DNA of 64,000 nucleotides from DATAGF01 sp963835685. GTDB lineage: Bacteria > Actinomycetota > Thermoleophilia > Miltoncostaeales > Miltoncostaeaceae. The stretch spans positions 248,001-312,000 of the forward strand of contig CAWIGI010000013.1 in NCBI GenBank assembly GCA_963835685.1, given 5' to 3'. The translations under genes were made by a program, and so were the position numbers. This document shows, in pieces, positions 38,466 through 47,272 of the stretch (the first letter of the stretch is position 1; each line of letters opens with the position of its first letter). Below the pieces are notes generated by a model. That model worked only from the letters and a program-made list of their open reading frames with translations, ran no database searches and was not told where the DNA came from.

Positions 38466-39745
38466 ATCTCCACCTGGTCGATGACCTGGTGGCGGCCCTG
38501 CCCGGTCCCGATGAGCGTGATCGGGACCTCGACGGCCGCGGCGATCAGCTCGACGTAGTCGCGGGCCCGCGGGGGGAGCTGGTCGAGCGACCGGCACTCG
38601 GACAGGTCCTCGTCCCATCCGGGCACCTCGCGGTAGACCGGCCGGCACCCGTGGAAGACGGTCTGGTGGTAGGGGAACTCGGCGATGCGCTCGCCCTGTC
38701 GGGTGCGATACGCGTCGCAGATGCGCACGCGCTCGAAGCCGGAGAGCACGTCGAGCTTGGTCAGGGCGAGCTGGGTGATGCCGGAGAGGCGCACCGAGTA
38801 GCGCAGCGCCACGAGGTCGATCCAGCCGCAGCGGCGCTGGCGCCCGGTGGTCGTGCCGAACTCGTTGCCCCGCTCCAGCATGCGGCGGCCATCGGCGTCG
38901 TCCAGCTCGGTGGGGAAGGGGCCCTCGCCCACGCGGGTCACGTACGCCTTGCTCACGCCCAGCACCTGGTCGATCCGCGTCGGCCCCACGCCCGCGCCCG
39001 TGCACGCCGCGCCGGCGATCGGGTTGGACGAGGTGACGAACGGATAGGTGCCGTGGTCGATGTCGAGCATCGCGCCCTGGGCGCCCTCGAAGAGGACGCG
39101 CCGCCCGGCGCGGAGGGCCTCGTCGATCAGCAGCGAGGTGTCGGCGATGAAGGGACGCAGGCGCTCGGCGTGGCGGAGCGTGTCCGTCGCCAGCGCGGCC
39201 GGGTCGAGGCGCGGCATCCCGTAGAGCTTCTCGAGGATCTCGTTCTTCGCCTCGAGGGCGACCTCCAGCTTGGCCACGAGGATCTTCGGGTCGAGCAGGT
39301 CCTGCACCCGGATCCCGACGCGCGCGGCCTTGTCCTCGTAGCAGGGGCCGATGCCGCGTCGCGTCGTGCCGATGGAGAAGCGGCCCAGGCGCATCTCCGA
39401 CGCGCCGTCCAGCATCACGTGGTACGGCATGATCAGGTGCGCGTTGCCGCTGATCCTGAGCGTCTCCAGCGACACGCCGCGCTCCGCGAGCGCGTCGATC
39501 TCCTCGCAGAGCGCCCCCGGGTCAACCACCGTCCCGTTGCCGATGATGCAGAGCGTGCCCGGGTAGAGGATCCCGGACGGCACGAGGTGCAGCTTGTAGA
39601 CCTCGTCGCCGGCGACGATCGTGTGGCCGGCGTTGTTGCCGCCCTGGTAGCGCGCGACGACGTCGCTCCGCTCGGCGAGGAGGTCGACGACCTTGCCCTT
39701 GCCCTCGTCGCCCCACTGAGCCCCGACCACGACGGTCGCGGGCAC
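38462..39745 (-). CDS. purA: Adenylosuccinate synthetase
   Basis: GTP-dependent first step from IMP to AMP. The 427-residue protein has the P-loop WGDEGKGKVVD, catalytic GNNAGHTI, SIGTTRRGIGPCYEDK and TGRQRRCGWID, all PurA signatures. The start is the GTG at 39745, touching the dnaB stop (TAGTG), so the frame fused to it upstream is only the misread dnaB. It lies outside the main purine operon, as the last gene of the rpsF-ssb-rplI-dnaB-purA group. It converges on the sigma-factor gene with a 4-base overlap of stops. Confidence 0.97.
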   Translation of the reverse strand: MPATVVVGAQWGDEGKGKVVDLLAERSDVVARYQGGNNAGHTIVAGDEVYKLHLVPSGILYPGTLCIIGNGTVVDPGALCEEIDALAERGVSLETLRISGNAHLIMPYHVMLDGASEMRLGRFSIGTTRRGIGPCYEDKAARVGIRVQDLLDPKILVAKLEVALEAKNEILEKLYGMPRLDPAALATDTLRHAERLRPFIADTSLLIDEALRAGRRVLFEGAQGAMLDIDHGTYPFVTSSNPIAGAACTGAGVGPTRIDQVLGVSKAYVTRVGEGPFPTELDDADGRRMLERGNEFGTTTGRQRRCGWIDLVALRYSVRLSGITQLALTKLDVLSGFERVRICDAYRTRQGERIAEFPYHQTVFHGCRPVYREVPGWDEDLSECRSLDQLPPRARDYVELIAAAVEVPITLIGTGQGRHQVIDQVEI

Positions 39746-41083
39746 TACGTCCCGTCTCGCGTCGTGAGGTTGTCGAACTTGGCGTAGCTGCCGCGGAAGG
39801 TGAGCCTCACCTTCTCGGTGGGGCCGTGACGGTTCTTGGCGACGTTCACCTCGGCGATGCCGCGGTCCTCCGAGTTCTCGTCGTAGTAGTCGTCGCGGTA
39901 GATCATCAGCACGAGGTCGGCGTCCTGCTCGATGGCCCCCGACTCGCGGAGGTCCGACAGCATCGGGCGCTTGTCGGTGCGCGCGTCCGGCGCACGGTTG
40001 AGCTGGGAGACGCAGATGATCGGCACCTCGAGGTCGCGCGCCAGCATCTTGAGGCCGCGCGAGATGGTCGAACAGCTCCTGCACCCGGTTCTCGTCGCGG
40101 CGGCGGTCCGTCCCCTCCATGAGCTGGATGTAGTCGACGATCACCATGTCGAGGCCGTCGCGGCTCTTCAGCCGCCTGGTCTTGCTGCGCATCTCGCCGA
40201 CGCTGACGCCCTCGGAGTCGTCGATGAACAGGCGCGCGGCCGAGAGGCGGTCGGCCGCTCTCCCGATGCGTGACCAGTCTTCAGGTGCAAGCCGGCCGGC
40301 GCGGATGCGGCCGGCGTCGACGACCGCGGTCGAGGCCAGCAGGCGCTGGATCAGCTCGTCGCCGCTCATCTCGAGGCTGAAGATCGCGACCGACCGCTCC
40401 TGGCTGAGCGCCACGTGCTCGGCGATGCCGAGCGCCAGCGCGGTCTTGCCCATGCTCGGGCGCGCGGCGACCACGATGACGTTGCCCGGCTGCAGGCCGC
40501 CCACGATGCGGTCGAGGTCGACGAAGCCGGTCGCCACCCCGGTGAGACCGGTCCCGCTCTCCTCGGCCGCGGTCAGGCGCTCGATGCCGCGGATGACGAG
40601 CTCGTGGGCGCGCGCGAAGTCCCCGCGCACGTCCTTCTGGGACAGCCCGTAGACGAGCGTCTCGGCCTCCTGGAGCATCGTCAACGTCTCGCCCTCGCGC
40701 TGGGCGACGAGCTTCTCGATCTGCTGGCCCACCTGGAGCAGCCGCCGCTGGACGGCCGCGTCGCGCACCATGTGGGCGTAGGTCCGGAAGCTCGCGGCGA
40801 TGAAGGGCGTCTCCATCAGGTCGAGCACGGCCACCCGCCCGCCGGCCGCGTCCAGCTCGCCGTCCTTCGTGAGGCGCTCGATGACCGTGATCGGCTCCAC
40901 CGGCTCGCCGGCGCCGAAGAGGGCCTCGATCGCCCGGAAGACCGCGCGGTGGCCCTCGCGGTAGAAGTCGTCGCCCGAGACCACCGACAGGGCCTCGGCG
41001 ACGTAGGTGTCGGCGGCCATGAGGCTGGCGAGGAGCATGGCCTCGGCCTCCGCGTTCTGGGGCGGTGGGACGCTCTCGGGCAC
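39745..41083 (-). CDS. dnaB: Replicative DNA helicase DnaB, one frameshift
   Basis: Unwinds DNA at the replication fork. The N-terminal collar domain starts PPQNAEAEAMLLASL; the RecA-like domain has Walker A AARPSMGKTALAL, SLEMSGDEL and DMVIVDYIQLM. The frame breaks near 40067-40073 where the coding strand reads CTGTTCGACC. Removing one T gives the universal ELSTISRGLKMLARDLEVPI and continues to SQLNRAPD, DLRESGAIEQDAD and KNRHGPT at the normal C-terminus. dnaB is essential, so a one-base sequence error is far likelier than a null allele. The start is the GTG at 41083; no intein is present. Confidence 0.95.
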
Positions 41084-41118
41084 GCTCGGGCTCCCCGGCC
41101 CCGCGGGTCGCGCGCCGC

Positions 41119-41571
41119 TCAGTCGACGAGCGGGCTGACGATGGTCTTCACCTCCGCCGCCAGGCCCGGGCCGAGCTCGACCGGCACCGAGTACGTGCCC
41201 ACCGCGCGGATCGGAGGCTCGACCGTGATGTGCCGCCGGTCGATCGCCACGCCACGCGCCTCCTCGATGGCCGTCGCGACGTCGGCGGAGGTGATGGAGC
41301 CGAACAGGCGCCCGTCGTCCCCGGCCTTGGCCTTCAGCGTGAGGATCGTCCGCCCGAGCAGGTCGACGAGCTCGCGGGCCTGCTCCTCGGCGCGCGCCTC
41401 GGCGACCTTGCGCTGCTCCTCGCGCCGCTGCACCTCGGCGATCCGGCCCGGGGTCGCGGCCTCGGCCAGCCCGCGCGGCTGCAGGTAGTTGCGCATGTAG
41501 CCGCGGGCCACGTTGACCACGGTCCCGGCCTCGCCGAGCCCTTCGATCTCTTTCAGGAGGATCGCCTGCAT
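41119..41571 (-). CDS. rplI: 50S ribosomal protein L9
   Basis: Ribosomal protein of 150 residues with the L9 N-terminal signature LGEAGTVVNVARGYMRNYLQPRGLA (positions about 12-36), a connecting helix rich in Glu and Arg, and the C-terminal domain with LFGSITSADVA. It is 13 bases downstream of ssb. In most bacteria rpsR lies between these two; here there is no space for it. Confidence 0.97.
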   Translation of the reverse strand: MQAILLKEIEGLGEAGTVVNVARGYMRNYLQPRGLAEAATPGRIAEVQRREEQRKVAEARAEEQARELVDLLGRTILTLKAKAGDDGRLFGSITSADVATAIEEARGVAIDRRHITVEPPIRAVGTYSVPVELGPGLAAEVKTIVSPLVD

Positions 41572-41583
41572 CGCCGTCCCGTC

Positions 41584-42054
41584 CTAGAAGGGGATGTCGT
41601 CGTCGTCGGCCGGCTGGGCCGGCTGCATGTCGGTGCGGTCAACCGGCAGGTCGCCGCCGCCGGCTCCCTGGCTCCAGCCCGCCCCCTCCTGGGACCCGCC
41701 GCCCTCGCCGCCGCCCTCGCCGCGGCTGTCGAGGAAGAAGACGTCGTTGGCGATCACCTCGACGTTCTGGCGCTTTGAGCCGTCCTGGGCCTGCCACTCG
41801 CGCCAGGACAGGCGCCCGTCGACGCCGATGCGCCGGCCCTTTGCCAGGTAGGTGGAGGCGGTCTCGGCCTGGCGGCCGAAGACCGTGACGTCGAAGTAGT
41901 TGGAGCGGTCGCCCCAGTTGCCGCTCTCGTCGCGCGAGCGGCTGGAGACCGCCAGCCGGATCGAGCAGACCGGGTCGCCCCCCTGGGTGTGGCGCAGCTC
42001 GGGGTCGCGGGTGAGGCGCCCCACCAGGGTGACGCGGTTCAGGTCGGCGGGCAC
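41584..42054 (-). CDS. ssb: Single-stranded DNA-binding protein
   Basis: The 156-residue protein has an OB-fold domain starting LNRVTLVGRLTRDPELRHT and containing YFDVTVFGRQAE and GRLSWREWQAQDG. A Gly-rich linker leads to the acidic C-terminal tip DDDDIPF, the docking site for replication and repair partners. It is located between rpsF and rplI as in other bacteria. Confidence 0.96.
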   Translation of the reverse strand: MPADLNRVTLVGRLTRDPELRHTQGGDPVCSIRLAVSSRSRDESGNWGDRSNYFDVTVFGRQAETASTYLAKGRRIGVDGRLSWREWQAQDGSKRQNVEVIANDVFFLDSRGEGGGEGGGSQEGAGWSQGAGGGDLPVDRTDMQPAQPADDDDIPF

Positions 42055-42067
42055 GGCGCCTCCCCGG

Positions 42068-42517
42068 TCAGCGCGGGCGCCGGGGGCGCGGGCCGCCGCG
42101 GCCGCCCCGGGACGGGCGGCTGTCCCCGTCGGGGTGCGCGTCGGAGGGCGCGGGCGCCCCGACGGCGCTCGCGCGCTCGGCCTCGGCGCGGTTGAGCCGG
42201 ACGAAGAAGGCTCGCAGGACGACGTCGCTGATCGACAGCACGCGCCCGATCTCGTCCAGCGACCCCGGCGCGCCCGCGGACGTGATCACGACGTAGCGCC
42301 CGTCGGCGCGCTTGTTGATCGGGTACGCGATCTTGCGGCGCCCCCAGTCGTCAACGTGCTCCACGGCGCCGCCGCCGTCGCGGATGAGCTGCTGGACCCG
42401 CTCGAGGATCTCCTGCTGCTGCTCCTCGTCCGCGTCGGGGTCGAGGATGATCATGATCTCGTACGGGGTGATCCCGGCCTCCCGGGGGGTCGCGGCACGC
42501 AGATGCACCGGGACCAC
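42068..42517 (-). CDS. rpsF: 30S ribosomal protein S6; real start probably ATC at 42472
   Basis: Ribosomal protein S6 with YEIMIILDPDADEEQQ at the N-terminus, DDWGRRKIAYPINKRADGRY in the middle and a basic C-terminal extension. The longest frame starts with GTG at 42517 and would add about 15 residues with no homology. The position that aligns with the initiator Met of other S6 proteins is an ATC (42472-42470), followed by ACC CCG TAC GAG. A GGGAGG Shine-Dalgarno sequence lies five bases before that ATC, while neither upstream GTG has a ribosome-binding site. Either S6 starts at ATC or one base is misread. Confidence 0.92.
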   Translation of the reverse strand: MVPVHLRAATPREAGITPYEIMIILDPDADEEQQQEILERVQQLIRDGGGAVEHVDDWGRRKIAYPINKRADGRYVVITSAGAPGSLDEIGRVLSISDVVLRAFFVRLNRAEAERASAVGAPAPSDAHPDGDSRPSRGGRGGPRPRRPR

Positions 42518-42540
42518 CGCGCGCCCCGGGCAGGCGCCGG

Positions 42541-42546
42541 ACTATA
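42541..42546 (-). promoter_or_regulatory. Putative -10 box of the rpsF operon
   Basis: Reading leftwards, TATAGT (42546-42541) is the only AT-rich hexamer in the 129-base divergent region between rpsF and the LtrA-like gene, and matches five of six -10 positions. I do not find a good -35. Transcription would begin near 42534, leaving a leader of about 60 bases before the ATC proposed as the rpsF start. Confidence 0.4.
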
Positions 42547-42646
42547 GCAGCGACCCTCCGCCTGGACGGGCCAGCCCCGGCGCCAGCCGGTGCCCGGCCA
42601 GGCCCGTCGCGTCACGGCCGGCGCGCGCCTTTGTCAACATCGGCGC

Positions 42647-43843
42647 GTGACCTCGACCGCCCCGAGCCGGCCTCGCCGCCTGGCACCGACGCGTCGCGAG
42701 GGCGCGCGCGTGATGCCGCTCGAGCTCTTCTTCGACCTGGTGTTCGTGCTCGCGCTCACGCAGTGCACGGCCCTGATGGCCGACGAGCCGACCTGGACCG
42801 GCGTCGCCAAGGCGATGGCGATCTTGGGGGTCCTGTGGTGGGCCTGGGGCGGCTACGCCTGGCTCACCAGCGTCGTCGCGCCCGAGGAGACGCTCGCGCG
42901 GCTGGTCATCTTCGGCGCGATGGCGGCGTTCCTCGTCGCAGGCCTGGCCGTGCCCCAGGCCTTCGGGGACTGGGCCCTGCTCTTCGCGTCTGCGTACGCC
43001 GCGGTGCGTGTCGCCCACATCCTCCTCTTCATGCTCGCGAGTGGGGACGACCCGGAGCTGCGCCACTCGGTGACCGCCCTCGCGGTGAGCACGGCGATCG
43101 GCGTCGGCCTGCTCGTCGGGGCGGCGTTCGCCGACGGCGTCCTCCAGGGCCTGCTCTGGCTGGTCGCGCTGCTCATCGACTTCGGCGGCCCCTTTCTGTT
43201 CGGGGTGGAGGGGTGGCGGCTGGTGCCCGGCCACTTCGCCGAGCGGTACGGGCTCATCGTGATCATCGCCCTCGGCGAGTCGATCGTCGCCATCGGGGTC
43301 GGTGCGGAGTTCGGCCTCGACGCAGGCGTGGTGACGGCCGCCGTGGTCGGGATCGCCATCGCCGCGGCGCTCTGGTGGCTCTACTTCGACATCGTCGCGC
43401 TGGTGGCCGAGCGGCGCGTCTCGCGCGCGACGCCGGGGCGCGAGCAGAACGCGATCGCCCGTGACTCCTACTCCTACCTGCACCTGCCGATGGTCGCCGG
43501 CATCGTCCTCCTAGCGCTCGGCCTGAAGAAGTCGCTGGAGCACGTCGGCGACCAGCTGGACACGGTGCCGGCGGCCGCGCTGCTGGGGGGCGTCGCCGTC
43601 TACCTGCTCGGGCACGTGGCGTTCCGGTGGCGCATCGTCCACCGGTTCAGCGTGCAGCGGCTGGTCTGCGCCGTAGTGCTCCTTGCGCTGATCCCCCTCG
43701 CCGTCGAGGTCCCGGCGTTGGTCACGATGGCGATCGCGGCGGCGCTGCTCGCGGCCCTGATCGTCTACGAGAGCGTCCGGTTCGCCGAGCTGCGCGAGCG
43801 GCTGCGCCACGGGCTGGGCGACGAGGCCGCCGCCCCGCACTAG
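42647..43843 (+). CDS. LtrA-family (low temperature requirement A) membrane protein
   Basis: A 398-residue integral membrane protein with about ten hydrophobic segments. The opening PLELFFDLVFVLALTQ, WAWGGYAWLTSV, the central RYGLIVIIALGESIVAIG and DSYSYLHLPMVAGIVLLALG are hallmarks of the LtrA family, first linked to growth of Listeria at low temperature. Its biochemical function is unknown. The GTG at 42647 precedes a short basic N-terminus. Confidence 0.9.
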   Translation: MTSTAPSRPRRLAPTRREGARVMPLELFFDLVFVLALTQCTALMADEPTWTGVAKAMAILGVLWWAWGGYAWLTSVVAPEETLARLVIFGAMAAFLVAGLAVPQAFGDWALLFASAYAAVRVAHILLFMLASGDDPELRHSVTALAVSTAIGVGLLVGAAFADGVLQGLLWLVALLIDFGGPFLFGVEGWRLVPGHFAERYGLIVIIALGESIVAIGVGAEFGLDAGVVTAAVVGIAIAAALWWLYFDIVALVAERRVSRATPGREQNAIARDSYSYLHLPMVAGIVLLALGLKKSLEHVGDQLDTVPAAALLGGVAVYLLGHVAFRWRIVHRFSVQRLVCAVVLLALIPLAVEVPALVTMAIAAALLAALIVYESVRFAELRERLRHGLGDEAAAPH

Positions 43844-43880
43844 GATCCCCGCGCATGTGGCCGGGACGAGAGGTCGGGCG

Positions 43881-44150
43881 ATGACGAGGTGGGGGCTCTG
43901 GGCGGCGTCCTCGATCGGGGCCGCGGGCGCCGGGGCCGCGCTCGCGCTGGTGCGGCGCTACCGGCCCGCGGCGGGCGCCGCCCCGGCGCCGCCCCCGGAG
44001 ATCCCGCTCGGGGCGCCCCCCGCCGACGCCGCGCCCCCGGAGGACCCGGGCGAAGCCCTCGACGCCGCCCGCGAGCGCCTGCGGGCCCGCGCCGACGCCC
44101 TGCGCGAGCAGATCGAGCGCGACGGGGAGGGGTCCCCGCCCGGGGGATGA
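43881..44150 (+). CDS. Small single-pass membrane protein
   Basis: An 89-residue protein: one membrane helix at about residues 4-25, a Pro/Ala-rich linker, and a charged amphipathic helix ALDAARERLRARADALREQIERD. The ATG at 43881 follows GAGAGGT nine bases upstream. Its stop overlaps the phosphoesterase start (ATGA), so both are made together. The family is not recognised. Confidence 0.7.
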   Translation: MTRWGLWAASSIGAAGAGAALALVRRYRPAAGAAPAPPPEIPLGAPPADAAPPEDPGEALDAARERLRARADALREQIERDGEGSPPGG

Positions 44151-44971
44151 TCGTCCTCGGCGTCGTGGGGGCGGCGCTCGCCATGGCCGCGCCGGCGACC
44201 GCCGGCCCGCCGGCCGCGCACGCCGCCCAGGCGCCGCCCGTGCGGTTCGCCGTCAAGGGCGACTGGGGATACGGCGGCTCGGCGCAGGCCGCCGTCACCC
44301 GCCGGATGTGCGCCGAGGCGCGCCGCGCGCCGTTCGCGTTCGTGCTGACGACGGGCGACAACTTCTATCGCCCCGACGGCGTGGCGACGACGGACAACTA
44401 CTGGCGGCCGGAGCGCTGCCTGCGCGCGCTCGGGGTCCGCTGGCGCGCCGCCTGGGGGAACCACGACATCGTGGGCGGCGACACCGCCACGGTCCTCGGC
44501 TCACCGCGGCGCCGCTACGCCTTCAGCGCCGGTCCCGCCCGGGTCGTGGTGCTGGACAGCACCGACCCCGGCGACCCCGCCCAGACCGCCTTCCTTCGCC
44601 GGGAGCTGAGCCGGGCCGTGGAGCCGGTGCGCATCGTCGCCTTCCACCACCCGCTCTACACGGCCGGCCTCCACCCGCCCGCCGAGGACGCCCGGCGGGA
44701 GTGGGGCCCCGTCCTGCGGGCCGGCCGCGTCACCCTGGTCCTGCAGGGGCACAACCACGCCTACGAGCGGCTCGAGGCCGGCGGCGTCACCTACATCACC
44801 ACCGGCGGCGGCGGGGCCCCCCTCTATCCCTGCGTGCGGCCCTCGCGCGAGCTGCGCCGGTGCGTCGCCGCGCACCACTTCCTCGCGGTCACCGCGACCG
44901 CGCGGGCGGTCTCCGTGCGGGCGGTCTCGCCCTCGGGCCGGACCCTCGAGCGGATCCGGATCGTCGTCTAG
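44147..44971 (+). CDS. Secreted metallophosphoesterase (acid phosphatase type)
   Basis: A 274-residue protein with a signal peptide (about residues 1-24, ending near ATAGPPAAHA). The calcineurin-like metal site is visible as VKGDWGYGG, TGDNFY, WGNHD, AFHHP and GHNHAYERL. This order and spacing match purple acid phosphatase-like bacterial enzymes, so hydrolysis of phosphate monoesters outside the cell is likely. Its stop overlaps the end of the convergent HTH gene by four bases. Confidence 0.88.
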   Translation: MIVLGVVGAALAMAAPATAGPPAAHAAQAPPVRFAVKGDWGYGGSAQAAVTRRMCAEARRAPFAFVLTTGDNFYRPDGVATTDNYWRPERCLRALGVRWRAAWGNHDIVGGDTATVLGSPRRRYAFSAGPARVVVLDSTDPGDPAQTAFLRRELSRAVEPVRIVAFHHPLYTAGLHPPAEDARREWGPVLRAGRVTLVLQGHNHAYERLEAGGVTYITTGGGGAPLYPCVRPSRELRRCVAAHHFLAVTATARAVSVRAVSPSGRTLERIRIVV

Positions 44972-45642
44972 AGCGCCTGCGAGAGCGGCACGCGGGCGCT
45001 GCGGCCGGCCACGGCCGCGGCCCAGGCCGTCGCGACCCGCACCGTGAGCCGGCTCATCGCGGCCACCACGTCGCGCCGCTGGGCCTCGCTCAGCGCGGGC
45101 GGGGGCGTCTGGAGGGCGCGGTCGATCGCCCGCTCGAGCGCCAGGCTCCCGCCGAGGGTCACCTCCGCGGACGACCCGGCCAGCCCGTGCCCGCGGCCGT
45201 AGGTCTCCGCGCGGTCGAGGGCCTCCGCGAGGCTGCCGACCTCGAACGCGTCCGCCAGGGCGTCAACCCAAGCGCGCACGACCCCGCGCCGCTCGCCGGA
45301 GGGCAGGCGCCGGTACGCGGTCTCGGCGGGGCCCTCGACCAGCGTCTCGACGACATCCGACACCCGGTCGGCGCGGGCGCGGAGGGCCCGGGCGAGGTCG
45401 GGAGCCACGGCGAGGTCGACGGCGCCGGCCCTGAGTGGGCGCGTCGGCCGGGCCGGCCGCCGCGCGAGCCACTGGCGCAGGACCTCCGGGTCGAACCGGC
45501 GGTGACCGCCCGCGGTGCGCACGTGGGGCACGCGGCCTTCGCTGGCCCAGAGCCGCAGGGTGCTCGGGCTCACCCCGAGGGCCTTCGCGGCAGCCGAGAC
45601 GGACAGCCATTGCCCCTCCGAGCGCCGTGCGCGCGCGCTCAC
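44968..45642 (-). CDS. MerR/excisionase-type HTH regulator, second of a tandem pair
   Basis: A 224-residue protein. Residues 10-55 form a MerR-like winged helix: LSVSAAAKALGVSPSTLRLWASEG then VPHVRTAGGHRRF, the typical recognition wing. The remaining 160 residues are all helical (ADRVSDVVETLVEG..., VDALADAFEVGSLAEALDRAE) with no Cys or metal motif, and look somewhat like the helical sensory domains of RsbRD/PucR-type regulators (inference). The GTG at 45642 lies 7 bases after the stop of a clearly paralogous gene, so the two are co-transcribed and may work together. Confidence 0.8.
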   Translation of the reverse strand: MSARARRSEGQWLSVSAAAKALGVSPSTLRLWASEGRVPHVRTAGGHRRFDPEVLRQWLARRPARPTRPLRAGAVDLAVAPDLARALRARADRVSDVVETLVEGPAETAYRRLPSGERRGVVRAWVDALADAFEVGSLAEALDRAETYGRGHGLAGSSAEVTLGGSLALERAIDRALQTPPPALSEAQRRDVVAAMSRLTVRVATAWAAAVAGRSARVPLSQAL

Positions 45643-45649
45643 CGCGGCC

Positions 45650-46375
45650 TCACTCGACCGCCGAGCGCAGCCGGCAGCGGACGCCGTCGGCGTACCCCGA
45701 GGCCACCCGAACGGCCATGCGGTCGAGGGCGCGCTCGAGCGCGCGCCGGTCGAGGGGCCGGCTCTCGCAGGCCGGCGCGAGCACGCGGTCGACCGCGCGG
45801 CGCACCGAGAGGGCCTCCGTGACCACCGCGTCGCCCGGCTGGCCCGACGCCCCGTCACGGAAGCCCTCCCACTCGGCCTCGTCGTAGCACTCGCCGAGGT
45901 CGCCGGCCTCGAGCCCGTCCGCGAGCGACTCGAGCGTGCCGAGGACGCGCGATCGCCGGCCGGCCGCGGCGCGGGGCGCCGGCGCCCGCGCCTGGGCGAG
46001 CTCCTCCTCGAACGCCGTCACGACCGACCCGGATCGCGCCCGCAGGGCATCCGCCAGGGCGGGCATGGGCTCGATCCGCGTGGGCACCAGCTCGCCCGTC
46101 CGCGACGTGGGCGACGGCGGGGCGCCGCCGCGCTCGGCGAGCCAGCGGATCAGCTCATCGAGCTCGAAGCGCCGGTGGCCGCCGGGGGTGCGGACGTGGG
46201 GCACCCGGCCGGCGGCCGCCCAGGCGCGCAGCGACGAGGAGCTGACCCCGAGCAGCCGCGCGGCGGCGGACACCGACAGGAGCTGGGGCCCCCGTGCGTC
46301 GCGCACCTCCGCGGGCGGCGGCGCCGTCCGAACGCCCGCATCGGCCCACCCGGACATCGCCATCTCAGGCGCCAT
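45650..46375 (-). CDS. MerR/excisionase-type HTH regulator, first of a tandem pair
   Basis: About 241 residues. The N-terminal HTH LSVSAAARLLGVSSSSLRAWAAAG and wing VPHVRTPGGHRRFELDEL are nearly the same as in the downstream gene, and the helical C-terminal half follows the same pattern (ALRARSGSVVTAFEEELAQ, LESLADGLEAGDLGECYDEAE, DRALERALDRMAVRVASGYADG). Three in-frame ATGs (46375, 46363, 46357) could start it; I took the first. The pair probably arose by tandem duplication. The target genes are unknown. Confidence 0.78.
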   Translation of the reverse strand: MAPEMAMSGWADAGVRTAPPPAEVRDARGPQLLSVSAAARLLGVSSSSLRAWAAAGRVPHVRTPGGHRRFELDELIRWLAERGGAPPSPTSRTGELVPTRIEPMPALADALRARSGSVVTAFEEELAQARAPAPRAAAGRRSRVLGTLESLADGLEAGDLGECYDEAEWEGFRDGASGQPGDAVVTEALSVRRAVDRVLAPACESRPLDRRALERALDRMAVRVASGYADGVRCRLRSAVE

Positions 46376-46523
46376 CACTATCGAGAACGGCAAGAATGTC
46401 CCGATTCTGGGCACGTGTCTCGCACAACGCAACCGGACGGGCCGAGCGCAAGGCGCCGAAACTACCAAAACCTTCCGGAGCCGGGGCCCCGCTCAATGAA
46501 ATCTCACACCCTCGGCTGCGGGA
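46376..46523. other. Intergenic region upstream of the HTH pair
   Basis: About 150 bases between the first HTH gene and the end of the DedA-family gene. It is markedly less GC-rich than its surroundings, with runs such as AACTACCAAAACC and CAATGAAATC, and must contain the promoter of the HTH pair. I cannot assign hexamers with confidence. No small gene is supported here. Confidence 0.4.
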
Positions 46524-47219
46524 TCACCCGCCCGGGGTCGTGGTGGGCGTCGCGCTTCCCGCCCGGGCCCGCTCGGCCTCGGCGGCCGCGCGCTCGCGCC
46601 GCACGCGCTGACGCTCCTTGAGCGCCACGAACGCGCCCACGAGGGCGGTCACCCCGAACGCCACCACGAACGCGACCCAGAGCTGGCCGGCGAAGGCCTT
46701 GCCCGCGAAGTAGCCGAGCAGCCCCGCCTGCGTCGCCCAGACGATGCCGCCCAGCATGTCGAAGAACAGGAAGCGCGGGTAGGGCATCTGCCCGGCCCCG
46801 CACGAGAGGTTGATCGCGATGCGGATGCCGGGGAGGAAGCGGCCGACGAAGACGAGGGCCGCCCCCTGGCGGCGGACCATCCGCTCGGCGGCCTCGAGGC
46901 GCTGCGGGCCCGCGAACCGCATGACGAACCGCTTGATGGGCCCTCCGCCCGCGCGGCCGATCCAGAACGCGGTCGAGTCGCCGATGACCGCGCCGACCGC
47001 GCCCGCGAGGATCACCAGCGGCAGGCTCAGGGAGCCGTCCGCCGCGAGTACCGCCGCGGCCACGATCGCGGTCTCGCCCGGCAGGAGCGGGAACACGCCG
47101 TCGCCCGCGACGACCAGCAGCACGGCCCAGTAGCCGTACGCGGCCGCGTCCTCGGCGAAGTCGGCGAACTGCTCGAGGATCGCCGCGCTCTGAGCCCACG
47201 CGATCGCCAGGGTGCCCAC
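46524..47219 (-). CDS. DedA-family membrane protein
   Basis: A 231-residue integral membrane protein of the DedA/VTT superfamily, members of which act as lipid scramblases or undecaprenyl-phosphate flippases. Signature elements are FPLLPGETAIVAAAVLA, GAVIGDSTAFWIGRAGG, the motif FVGRFLPGIRIAINLSCG and a late GYFAGKAFAGQLW. The start is the GTG at 47219. The C-terminal tail is basic and Ala-rich. It stands alone between the HTH pair and a small membrane protein gene on the same strand. Confidence 0.9.
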   Translation of the reverse strand: MGTLAIAWAQSAAILEQFADFAEDAAAYGYWAVLLVVAGDGVFPLLPGETAIVAAAVLAADGSLSLPLVILAGAVGAVIGDSTAFWIGRAGGGPIKRFVMRFAGPQRLEAAERMVRRQGAALVFVGRFLPGIRIAINLSCGAGQMPYPRFLFFDMLGGIVWATQAGLLGYFAGKAFAGQLWVAFVVAFGVTALVGAFVALKERQRVRRERAAAEAERARAGSATPTTTPGG

Positions 47220-47272
47220 GCGCCGATGATGCCAGCGGCACCGCCCGCCCGCGACTCAGGAGGCCCAGCCGC

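Noticed and set aside
39745..41083. Intein or programmed frameshift in dnaB
   Set aside because: No intein-sized insertion is present, and the extra base matches the GTYRAC error class seen in three unrelated genes.
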